From Bradysia coprophila (lineage: Eukaryota > Arthropoda > Insecta > Diptera > Sciaridae): a stretch of 64,000 nucleotides of DNA. Positions 13,101 to 22,300 of this stretch are shown here, in pieces. The translations under genes and the position numbers were made by a program. The notes beneath the pieces were generated by a model, which worked only from the letters and a program-made list of their open reading frames with translations, was not told the origin of the DNA and searched no databases. Position 1 is the first letter of the stretch. Every line of letters begins with the position of its first letter. The stretch is taken from contig NW_023503983.1 in assembly GCF_014529535.1 (NCBI RefSeq), forward strand, positions 38,661 through 102,660. The letters are read 5' to 3'.

Positions 13101-13555
13101 GCGGGTTGGTGAGTATGAAAGCTTTACTTTGCTCGCCCCCGGTAATCCCCGAGCTCTGACCCGCGCATTTCTGCACGTACCGGGACCACAGTGCCTATCA
13201 AAGTGCACAGTGCCCGACGGAGTACTGTTACTCTTTTTGAACATTCTTTTCCATAAAGCTTTGCCCATTCTTTTGAACCTATCTGAGCAAAAGGTTATTG
13301 ACGTCTTTTAAAGGACGTCGTTGAAAAGCTTAACCTAGTAGCTAATAAGAATTCTGGGATCGTTCTATCCTTGGGCTTCCTGATCGTGTTGTTTCGCCTC
13401 AACGTTGGTCCCTTAACCCCAATTCTTTCGGCTTCCAACTCACGATTCATTCAGCCTTAAGATTGATCTATCTAATCCTATCTTATCTTCTGCTACGTCC
13501 TCGTTAAACTTCATTCCCTCCACTCTTTTTCAAACTGGCTTGGGACAGTCTTTGG
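10190..13555 (-). mobile_element. full-length RTE-clade non-LTR retrotransposon
   Basis: Contains an intact 1018-codon ORF, about 290 bases of 5' leader (also found before the copy at 53822), almost no 3' UTR, and a GAA-type tail directly after the stop. No clear target-site duplication was found by eye. The neighbouring copy at 9091-9751 and the plus-strand wrecks at 53822-57415 are the same family. This copy could be active, since the reading frame is unbroken. Confidence 0.92.
10212..13268 (-). CDS. endonuclease-reverse transcriptase polyprotein (RTE)
   Basis: 1018 aa from ATG at 13268. An N-terminal APE-type endonuclease (about residues 75-320) shows TYNART (N81), GVSEVRK, IGDFNAKLG, NEIDYI and SDHRMV, the expected metal- and phosphate-binding residues. 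The reverse transcriptase (about 500-800) shows LENYRPISLL, AFRSGFS, LFIDFEKAFDSV, GVRQGDTISP and the catalytic FADD near residue 765. The C-terminus has the SWAGHIARR and GRPPERW signatures of RTE/BovB-type elements. The product would nick DNA and copy its own RNA at the nick. No frameshift or stop is visible. Confidence 0.95.
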   Translation of the reverse strand: MGKALWKRMFKKSNSTPSGTVHFDRHCGPGTCRNARVRARGLPGASKVKLSYSPTRSSKRGVLMLKTFKRSHNELYIATYNARTLSSRQKMQEMEEELEKIKWDVVGVSEVRKPGEECLKLQSGHTFFYRGSDSQMLMHGVGLFINKRWSDRITHTKSISDRVIYVSLKINNRYSVKLIQVYAPTSTHDDEEVERFYEDVEKALDENPSHYQYLIGDFNAKLGKREEDSEVSIGSFSNDQRNERGNVLLNFLQQHNLYAMNSFFAGKPQRKWTWASADGVTKNEIDYIITGCKSTVKNFTVLNNFSTGSDHRMVRARVTLNTRFQRSQLVQKSERIDVQRLYTQNEEFATKMTAELDNVNNQCETLDELNTKIVDTIMGFMKSKCKSVQGKESKLSRETLDLIASRAELVKNGGRDSVEYRNLSKSINKARRSDERKYNVQLAQNIIEANCNMKVLRRKMTNAKKEIFKLRDKTGTIQTDRNAILNIATEFYENLFSSARQSPTEETEDRPKIRNVGSEDMPDITVDEVKAAVAEMKNKKSPGEDGVPVEAIKLGGDSLLKAITALFNQCLQWEEVPEAWENAVITLLHKKGDITKLENYRPISLLSTLYKLFMKIITKRNTNKFDFYQPVEQAAFRSGFSTNDHLQVMRTLIEKCREYNIDIVLLFIDFEKAFDSVETWSILDALDECRVDSRYSNTIRYVYKNATSCIKLHKSTEKFRIGRGVRQGDTISPKLFTAILQSVFRKLNWSKMGIKINGEYLSNLRFADDIVPIAANLGQAQLMLQQLSEEANKVGLKMNLSKTKVMTNIGDDREIKIGDTVIERVDSYVYLGHKLKLGLDNQTAEIRRRIGLAWAAFGKLRLIFKSKMNNSLKRKVFDTCVLPVLTYGAETLTLTKASEEKLRVTQRAMERSMLGITLRDRMTNQWIRQQTRVVDVMERIASLKWSWAGHIARRTDERWTKNIMNWRPYKRRAIGRPPERWTNGIKNIAGTNWQQMAMDRTKWKEVGEAYIQQWIETG

Positions 13556-13574
13556 TTATGAAGAATACAAAATA

Positions 13575-13742
13575 ATAAAGAAGATTATTATCAATTTGAT
13601 ACTCAATTATCAATTTGGTATTTAAATCTCAACTTGATAATGATTATCAATTATCAATTATCAATTGATATCAATTATCAATTATCAATTATCAAATATT
13701 ATTGTAATAAATAGGCAAGCATTGGATATAATTCCATCAGTT
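13575..13742 (+). promoter_or_regulatory. GATA-cluster/TATA/Inr module P1
   Basis: At least nine TTATCA/TGATAA hexamers in about 130 bases are followed by a TATA-like AATAAATA (13706-13713) and an initiator TCAGTT (13737-13742) whose A is 32-33 bases from the TATA box. The core is closely similar to the module at 31825-31861. The next gene downstream is the RPA-like one. The upstream side of the cluster is next to the RTE insertion and, beyond it, the CHYC relic. Confidence 0.65.
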
Positions 13743-14072
13743 GTTGCACAGACGTTTAATTGTACGGACTATCATCGATATTAAAGAAGGCAAAATCATC
13801 GAAAATTATCGACTGGATAATCAAATATCATTTGAGCGAGTGGTAAACTGTATGGAGTGTCAAGATTTTGATAATCGAAGACACAATTGTTACTTATAAT
13901 CGAGAACAGTAATAGTGAACTATCAACGTAGTCAGTTTTACATTCCAAGTGAATATCAGCATTTAGGTATAACGCTGATAGTTTAATATTATCTTTATAG
14001 TTAATTAGCTTGAATTAGCTAACTATCAACATAAGAGTACCTAGTTTATGAGTCCTATTTTTTATTTTTAAG

Positions 14073-14994
14073 AATTTTAAACACAGCTCAAAATATGATT
14101 TCAACTTTTGGAAAAAAACTGAAAGTGATGCCGTTGTCGGTGCAATTTCTATATCCGAACTTAACTTCGGAATGTGGTTAGTTATAATTTAACTTTTTTC
14201 TTCTAATTGTATCCACAAATTGATTTAGTTTCAATCGACCAATTCAATTCCGAGTGTCATTTAAATCTGGAAAGAGATCGTCTAAGAATGGCGATATGTT
14301 TAATTTCCATATTGCTGATCCAGATGGTGAAATACAAGTGACTGTGTTCCCAGAAGAAACTGCTTCTTTTTTTGATCTAATTGAAGTAGTCAATTCTTTA
14401 TATTTTTTGTGGCAGAATAAGTCATTCATTTCTTTTAGTTCAATCGCACCTTCGAATTGACGAATTTCAATGTTAAAAAAGAGGATAGTAATTTTCCGCT
14501 ATTCCTTGGAAACGGAAAATATATTTGTTTATTGGGAAGTTCCAAAATCGAAGCCCTTGATGATAATATAATTAGCGAACTGAAGTTTAATTTCGTACCA
14601 ATCGACGGAATTAAAAATTTGGAACCAAATTCGAAATGCGGTAAAATTTGACTTGTTAGGCATGATTTCCCATATTCAATGTAAATTTTTCGCAGATGTC
14701 ATTGGTATCATCGTTAAGAATTGGGGGAAAGAAATTATTGGAGACAATAAAGTGAAACGTGATGTGACTATAACAGATAAGAGCAAAGAATGTATAATCT
14801 TGACGCTGTGGGGAGAGGAATATGACGAATTTGATTCCGAAGAAATCCCAATAATAATTCACAATGGCGTCGTGCATGACTACAATGAATCACGAACAAT
14901 TACTTGTGCCGCACGCACATTGTTTTGGCGTAATCCAAGCAATTCTGCTGCCGAAGAGTTGAAGTTATGGTTCGACGATGAAAAATTTGATTAA
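14073..14994 (+). pseudogene. RPA1-like ssDNA-binding gene, probably frameshifted
   Basis: Resembles the central DNA-binding domains A and B of replication protein A large subunit, which bind single-stranded DNA. Likely pieces: 14073-14176 (ISISELNF), 14229-~14408 (GDMFNFHIADPDGEIQVTVF, the OB-fold core of domain A), 14439-14640 (FNFVPIDGI), and 14696-14994 after a 55-base GT-AG intron (DVIGII, LTLWGEE, ending LKLWFDDEKFD). The frame changes between 14408 and 14439, where any intron would be only ~30 bases, so a frameshift is likely. The N-terminal and zinc-finger domains of RPA1 are missing. RPA-like genes are known Helitron passengers, which fits the Helitron gene 4.4 kb downstream and module P1 upstream. 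Confidence 0.7.
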
Positions 14995-14999
14995 ATGAA

Positions 15000-15690
15000 A
15001 AATACTTTCAATTTGCTTTGAAAAAAAGTTGAAATTTCGTATTGAATGAATGAATTCTTTATTTATACATTATGAAATCTAAATTTTACTAGCTATTACG
15101 TCAGGGTAATCTAAATTAAATCAAACCAGGACTTCATTGTGTGAGCCACTTTCAAGAAGTCAATCGTTTTTTAAATTATAAATATCCTGAAATAAATTCA
15201 AATATTATAGCAATAGTTATTTCAACAGAATGATACTATTTTCATTAAGAAATATTATACATTGATTCTTTTCAAATAAACTGAAATTTCATTTATTATT
15301 CAATTAATTTTATTTAAAAGGATGATAAGATACAAATGGAACAACGATACTTGACAAAACAGACAGAAACAAACAGAAAAAAAAAACTAAAATAAAAAAC
15401 CAGGATCGAACGAAGTTCATATCTATCCAACCTCGTTACTAATTCTTTCTTGCGTATCAAAAGATCTTCCAATCTGTAAGTTATATTTACACAGCTAGCG
15501 AGATAGTAGAAATGAGCGGTATCGCGCCGGAGATGCGATGGTAAAATACCTACTATTTTAAGAATTGTAGAAGTTATTTAATTTGATGTTGATGAGAATG
15601 ATTTCACGAATGAGAAGTGATTTCACGAAGTACAAGACATGTTATGTGTGTGGGTGCGAATGTGTGAAACTGTGAAGTGAATACATTATG
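15000..15690. other. intergenic spacer
   Basis: AT-rich sequence between the RPA-like gene and the RGG-A promoters. No coding frame, RNA or repeat structure recognised. Confidence 0.4.
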
Positions 15691-15694
15691 AAAG

Positions 15695-15875
15695 GAACGA
15701 ACAAATGATTAATTTGATAATTAATTATCAGATTGATAATCAATTATCAGATTGATAGTTAATTATCAGTTTGATAATTAATTATCAGGTCGATATTTCA
15801 TTAATAGACATTTGGAATATATATGGGAGAGTAGGTAGATATAAATAAGCAAAGTACATAAATAGTCTCATCATT
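15695..15875 (+). promoter_or_regulatory. module P2a, distal promoter of RGG-A
   Basis: A run of alternating TTGATAATTAATTATCA motifs (15710-15790) precedes TATAAATA (15840-15847) and an initiator TCATT with its A at 15873, exactly 33 bases after the first T of the TATA box. A second complete module follows 150 bases later, so RGG-A seems to have two start regions. Confidence 0.65.
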
Positions 15876-15949
15876 CATTAAATCACTATCCAATAGACAA
15901 CATCTCCGCTACGTTAGAACATACAATTTATATACGCAAAGTTTGATGC

Positions 15950-16030
15950 ATGAATATCAATTTGATAATTGATAATTGATAATTCCGAAGGGTATAAATA
16001 CAAGTTTCGCAAATGCAATTTGTTCACTTG
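15950..16030 (+). promoter_or_regulatory. module P2b, proximal promoter of RGG-A
   Basis: Three TGATAAT motifs, then AAGGGTATAAATA (TATA 15993-16000) and initiator TTCACTT with A at 16026 (33 bases). It is nearly the same sequence as the RGG-B promoter at 27605-27645, including the CACTTGATTT just after the start. The RGG-A ATG lies 90 bases downstream. Confidence 0.7.
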
Positions 16031-16115
16031 ATTTAGAGTAATCGATTAGTGAACTTCTCAAAAACAATACACCGAAAAAACGAATACATCGAAACTATCA
16101 ATAAAAGTTAAAAAT

Positions 16116-17008
16116 ATGAATACTAATGCAAATGTTGATAAATTTCAAACGAGAAAAAAATATGTAAATGACTGCGGTTCTCTACGCAACAAAGCATATT
16201 CCGAATATTTGGAATCATGCTCGTCTTACGACAACTTGAAGAAAGCATTTTATATCGCAGTACAATTATCAAAGCATGACGGCGATTTTACAGCAGAAAG
16301 TAAAATCAATTAAAACTGTCATAAAAAATCAAATTAATTATATAATTTTAAGATTTAGAAAATTACGAGCATATGATCCAACACTTCGATAAACAAGTCC
16401 TCAATCATCTTAAAGACAGAGAATTTGAAGTTCAAGAAATAAAATTCAATGATGGCGACAAAAATCAGTTTCGTGAGAGAATTATCAAAATAGAGACCGC
16501 AGGACTTTCTCGTAATAGGAAATATTACGCGTTCGTTGACGACCAAAAAGAATTTAATGAAGCTATTTCATTGTTTTACAACGAAATTTCCCTGGCATTT
16601 CGAGATGGACTTATTACTAATATAGGTAATAATATAGCATAACATTATTTGGATCTGTGTAATTTGTTGGGTATTCAATTATCGAAAATTTTAGATTACG
16701 AAATACGTTGCAAGTCAATGAAAAATGTGGAAAAATACTTTGAAGGACAATTAATAGAAATTCGAAGTGAATTTAATAAGAAACGAGTTAGCAATCACAA
16801 TTTCGCAAAGGATGGTAATAGTCGCGACAGCAATGAACGAGGGCGGGTACGTGGTAGGGAAAGAAATCGTCGTGGGTGGAGAAACAATCGTTTTAATTAC
16901 CGTAGCAATGAGTGGTCAAGTAATGGGCGCGGTCGTGCTCGAGGAAGTTCTGGTCGTGGTCGGAGAAGCAATATTCGTAACCAAAGTCCTATGGATACAT
17001 CCTACTGA
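16116..17008 (+). CDS. RGG-A: novel three-exon protein with Arg/Gly-rich tail
   Basis: Exons 16116-16299, 16353-16625 and 16695-17008 join in frame (phase 1 at both junctions) to give 256 aa. Family unknown to me. The body has a conserved SSYDNLKKAFYIAVQLSKHDGDF segment split across two helices, then a second region with LSRNRKYYAFVDDQ. The tail (about residues 185-250) is rich in Arg, Gly, Ser and Asn (RGR, GRGR, RGSSGRGR), like RNA-binding RGG tails. The paralog at 27715 has the same intron positions and an exon 2 of identical length (273 bases), which supports both models. Two GATA/TATA/Inr promoters stand upstream. Function not assignable; nucleic-acid binding is inferred from the tail only. 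Confidence 0.75.
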
Positions 17009-17875
17009 TAAAAATAATTATAAGATTTGGATAAATCCTATAATTCTACAACTTTGTCTGAGTTGTTATCCATTTTCAATTAACATTGTTCATACATTAA
17101 TTTTATTATTAAAAATTCTTGAAAAACGAACAATGTTTATCCTTTTATCCAGACTCAAAAAAGGCATGTGCGATAAAAACTTGAGAAAAAATTGAGATAT
17201 TAGATAATTTCAGATAAATATCAAAATATCAAGATATGTAAAATCGATATCTTGATCATTTTTAATTATCAAAATATCAACATTTCTTTAGTTGGATAAA
17301 TGTCTCTGAAAATTGTGCAGAAAAGCTTGACTATTCTCAAAATAATCACAATTTCACAATTATCTACGATCAATAACTACGAAAATACTTTGATCAAAAA
17401 AAGTAATAGGCGCGATACTTTTGATATGCTCGATATGGAGCATTGGAAAGTTCGATGACTGTACCATAAATTTGTTTATACAGTTGATAATAATATGGTA
17501 AATAATCGTGGTTCGACTGAATTTTGAAATTCTGAGTTTGTTTGAAGTTGTGGGTCCAGAGCGTGTTTGGGATCATAGGAACACCTTATATTCTATCCAG
17601 TTAGCAAAAACATGTCATGTGATTTGAGCAAGATAATTAATTTTCAAAAATTCCTTAATTTTCACCTTACATTCTTGATTTTTCTTTGAATTGATAATAG
17701 TTCGAGATGTGTCTGTTGTTTTATGACTTTTCTGCATTTTAGACTTAAGGCTAATGATATTTGATGAAACTTAACAGAAAATAAAATTGAGTGACTTTTG
17801 GCAATTTCAAGGAATTTTAGAGAATTTCGGGAATATGTTGGGATTGTGGTAATCTAAAATAGGCTGGAATATGTA
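17009..17875. other. RGG-A 3' region, nothing recognised
   Basis: AT-rich sequence with a few scattered TATC/GATA motifs near 17205-17285 but no TATA/initiator pair at the usual spacing. No gene supported. Confidence 0.4.
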
Positions 17876-18409
17876 AGGGGTCATTCAAGTAGTACGTACG
17901 CTAAAAACAATGATTTTCGACACCCCTCCCCTTTTGCACGATTCGGCGCGTTAAGAAAATTGCAAAAAAGTGTCCATTGATTTTATTACGAGCTTATAAA
18001 TATTAAGAGTTTTTGCGATCCTCAAAGTTTCAAGGAACTTCTGCTTTTCAACTTAATTGAAATTTCGCGAATAATTGTATTTGTACGATCAAAGGTTCTG
18101 TTATTGAAATCAAGGTATGGCTTGAGGCTATATTCTGCTACGATTTGAATGTATAAGAAAAAAAAATGTCTTGAGTGATTCTTTTGAAAAGGGTTTGTTG
18201 TATGTCCCTGGATAGGTCTGAATGCCACGAGCAGGGCTCGAAACAGGGCTCAAATATTTTTTATCTGTTAACATCAAAAACGTGTTAATACAAAAAAAAA
18301 CATTCTCGTCAAGCGTGCGTACTCTTTCAGCTGACTCCTCCTTCCACCCTTGCACGTTTCTGCACCCTTTTTAGAACAACCCCCTCTACGTACTACTTGA
18401 ATGACCTCT
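17876..18409. mobile_element. MITE with AGGGGTCATTCAAGTAGTACG termini
   Basis: The left end AGGGGTCATTCAAGTAGTAC and right end GTACTACTTGAATGACCTCT are inverted repeats of about 20 bases enclosing ~490 bases without a transposase frame. The interior carries C-rich patches on one strand. Same family as the element in kinase intron 3 and probably related to 30782-30882. Confidence 0.8.
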
Positions 18410-18429
18410 AGTAGTATGAGGAAGAGATG

Positions 18430-18580
18430 ATTCCCTGATTATCAAGTCGATAATTTATTATCAACGTGATAATAAATTATCAAACTCGCAAACCAAATAT
18501 CAAAATAATTGTAAAATATCAAATTGATAATTGAAGACAGAAGCTATAAATAAGAAGAACGAGCTAATATTTTTGTCATT
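18430..18580 (+). promoter_or_regulatory. module P3, promoter of the Helitron gene
   Basis: A TTATCA/TGATAA cluster at 18437-18535, then TATAAATA (18545-18552) and initiator GTCATT with A at 18578 (33 bases). The leader to the ATG at 19384 is about 800 bases and contains three 86-bp repeats. Confidence 0.65.
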
Positions 18581-18825
18581 CTCGAATCAACTTTCAAAGA
18601 ATACACTACGATCTCTTTGAAATTTCATCAAATATCAGAGTCAACTATCAGAATAACTATCAAACATATGAAAATATTGAACCCAACACCTTTTCACTGG
18701 TACAACAAATATTGAAGCACAACAAATAAGAAATTACTTGGTACAATCTAAACGGAGCAGTTTTTAAACTCAAAACCCAAATCGCTTGCCGATATTTTAA
18801 AATAAGAAGTATTAGCTGAAAGAAC

Positions 18826-19085
18826 TCTCTGCAAAACACTGTATTGAGAATATAAAGATCCAGCGTACTTTAGACTTGTCAGTGCTAAAAAAGCATGGTA
18901 AAAGTAAGAATTCTCTGCAAAACACTGTATTGAGAACATAAAGATCCAGCGTACTGAATACTGGTCAGTGCTAAAAAAGCATTGTAAAAGTAAGAATTCT
19001 CTGCAAAACACTGTATTGAGAACATAAAGATCCAATCTACTTAAGACTGGTCACTGATCAGTGCTAAAAAAGCATTGGAAAACTA
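18826..19085 (+). repeat. 86-bp tandem repeat in Helitron leader
   Basis: Three units begin TCTCTGCAAAACACTG at 18826, 18912 and 18998 (period exactly 86). Each ends with AGTGCTAAAAAAGCAT, a short inverted AGTGCT/AGCAT-like stem. A further diverged AGTGCTAAAGAAAGCATTG lies at 19207. They are transcribed leader sequence if P3 is the promoter. Confidence 0.85.
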
Positions 19086-19383
19086 AGAACTACACTCACA
19101 GCGTATAAAGCCCATTAACCAGAAAATCTTGTAAACTTTGAAATAATCATTGTTACTTGTTACAGACGGGAAATATTGTGAAAATAACAATATAGTTTAC
19201 ATTTGCAGTGCTAAAGAAAGCATTGTAACAACAATAATCTTCTATACTTCTCTTGCACATCCGATTGAAGTTGGTAGCTCCTACAAAAACGTTGAGAGAA
19301 ATAATTTGGAAACGGAAAATTACAGTATTGATATAAACAACTAATAAATAAATATTCTGGAAATATAATTGTTGTCTTTAAAA

Positions 19384-22300
19384 ATGCCAAAACTGAAAAG
19401 TCAATCCAAATCACAAAGATCCAAACAAAGAAAAGAGTGTGATATTCGAAGGCGTAAGGAAAGTAACACTGTAAAACCTAAAGATGTTATTTCCATAAAT
19501 CCTCGCGAATCCAAAGAAACAAGTCCGAGCAATTTTAAAAATGTCCCTTCAACTCACGCGGATATTGTTCCTTACGAATTGAAACACAAAAAAGATCAAA
19601 ATGCAGAATCTCATATCCAAGCCTCTTTACCAAAAAATATTGTTGGCGACTTTTCTCAATTTTCAAACGAATTTCCACTTCCACAACGTCAATGTACTGC
19701 TATGGCAACTATTGCATTAGCAACTGCGTCCTTTAAAGATGTCCTTTCTTGGGATTCAAACGATATGAATAATATAATTCGAGCAGGTCAGATCTACTAT
19801 GAGAATTGTATATCGTATCAAAACGTAGTTAATTCGGACTACGACGAAACATTCTTAAATGCTATAGATTTACTAGAAGATATAGAAATCAATAACGGAA
19901 AAATTAATGTTTTCGTTAATACAACGGAAAGTCGCGGAGGTCAACACGTAGGAGGAGTATTCATAGATGCTATAAAAAATTTTGAATTTCACCAATTCCA
20001 ATATGGAATTATTACTTATAATTTATATTCATATGGTTTATTGCGATTACAAAATGCAAATGGCACTTCGTCATATGCATTTTTCGATTCTCACGGACGA
20101 AATGATGATGGTAGTCGCCCTGGATGTAAATCAGCAATTTTGTTTTTTGAAAATGATATCGCATTCATTGATTTCTTTTTAAGTGAGAATCCTCTAATTT
20201 CTTCGGAAAATTATGATGCAACAAAAAATTTCATTATAGTACCTTTGCATTTTATTGATGTTGGTACAGCCCAATTCACTGATTTCAATGAAAATAAAGA
20301 TTCCACACCATTTACGAAGGTTATTTCGGGAAGTTTCGCTCAAGACGACATTCGTTTCGATAAGAAATCGCGAAATAAACAATGTACTGCGAATTCGGTT
20401 GTTTTTCTGGCTTACACTTCAATTTTAAAAAGGTATATGAACAGTGTAGATCTTGATTCAATTCTAATGAGTGGTGATCAAATATACAAAGTATCATACC
20501 GCGAAGCAGTGCAAAACAGATCAGAGATAAAAGCGCTAACAAGTTCACAAATAATGAATCCATATTTAGCTGCACATGAAATTCAAAAAATTATCTTAGT
20601 GAATATAGCTCGTTTCAATATTCAAAATATAAAAGTTGCTTGTCAACCATTATCTAATAAAGAATTCTCTGGAAACTTCAATTAAAACGCAAAAAAGTAT
20701 ATAGAACGTTTTTTTACGGAATATAATTGTGGAATATTTATTTGTAGTGCATTATCCATTGCATTCTATAGAATGGAGGACATTTACGTTATTTTTGATC
20801 CACACGCAAGATCTGTTCAAGGATTAATGAAACGTAATGGCAAATCTCATATGTTTTTTTTCTCGAACATTCAATCGCTTTATGAATATTTGCGTGGCTG
20901 TGGCTATAAAATGAGTGATCCCTTTACTTTGACACCTTTTATTATAAGTCACGAAAAAAAACTAAATCAAATTGGCAGTGGCTCATCCAATGTTTCTGAA
21001 ACAACGACATTTGTAAATAATGTCGAAAAAAATGAAAAAGAGAATTGTGCTACAAAAAGAAAATCCGAAATGAATACTGACATTCATCGTGCAAAACGCT
21101 GCAAGCCTAATAACAAAACTGATAAAGAAAAAAAAGAATATTTTAAATTAGCTGTGCAAAAACATCGCTCAAATATAGCGCCAGAAAAAAAAATTGAAAT
21201 CAATAAAAAACTTGCTGAACGAAAACAAGAGTTAAGAAAAACTGAACTTAAAAAACAAAATATAAAAATGCCATACGAATGGCCAGCACCAATTGATGAA
21301 GCTATCAAGAGAAAGTGCTTAATAGATTTTTGTAACAAAATGTCTAAAAAAGAAATACTACAAAAAATATGCGCTTTCTGTAACAGAGTTGGATTTAATA
21401 AAGATTTCAAGGGAGTTAAATTTTCAGATTTAAAAAATCGTAGTTTACTTGAACATACTGAAGGTCTGTTCGGAATAGTACCAGGAGTTGAAGATAGAAG
21501 TGAAGTGACAAAGGAAGGAAAATTTGAAAATACTGAAAAAGTCAATACTGAAATTCCTCCAGAAGTAATGGTATGTGAAGATGCAGAATCAAGTAACGTT
21601 GATGTTACATATAAAGTAAATAATAGCAAAAAAAAATTTAAATGTGAGGAAATAACAAAAAATTCCACAAAAGACAATGATGAGGTTATTAATTCATATA
21701 CAAAAAACAATGATAAAAGCTATTTTTGTTATAAAAATACTATAATATACAAAGCTGGACTAGACTTACAAAATGACATTATGACTGATGAAACGATATG
21801 TTACATTTGTTCAAAGTGTTTTTCTTCAATAAACAGAAAAATACCAGTAGTTCCAGATTTTTCACCAGCAAACGATTGCTTTATCGGCGATGTTCCGGAA
21901 GAATTACAAAATTTAACTATTCCAGAAGAGCATCTAATATCACTGTATCGTCATAACAAATGTATTATAAAAATTCAAGCTAGAACATACGATGCCTCCA
22001 CGAGACAATCTAAATTAAGTGGAAATGTAATAATTTTCGAACAAAATATAGGTAGTATTGCCAGTACTCTTCCATTTTCGCAAGACAGTCTTTGTGATAA
22101 CATAAAAGTGATTTTTGTGGGTACAAATGTGCCATCAAAAATTGAAACGAGTAAACTATTAAAAGTAAGACGTCAAAAAGTTAAAGTAGCTTTGAGTTGG
22201 CTGATTCAGAATAATCCATTGTATAAGAACATTGAGCTTTCAGAAGAAAATATTAATGACCTTCCAAATGATGACATACCAAATTCATTGTGGATTACAA

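Noticed and set aside
19150..19344. Short ORF in frame with the Helitron polyprotein
   Set aside because: It ends in TAA before the ATG at 19384, overlaps leader repeats and has no recognisable sequence; likely chance.
19384..20820. Endogenous herpesvirus-like or other large DNA virus insertion because of the C76-like protease domains
   Set aside because: The domains are fused in frame to Helitron Rep-helicase, and no capsid, polymerase or packaging gene is present; such protease domains are also carried by animal transposons.
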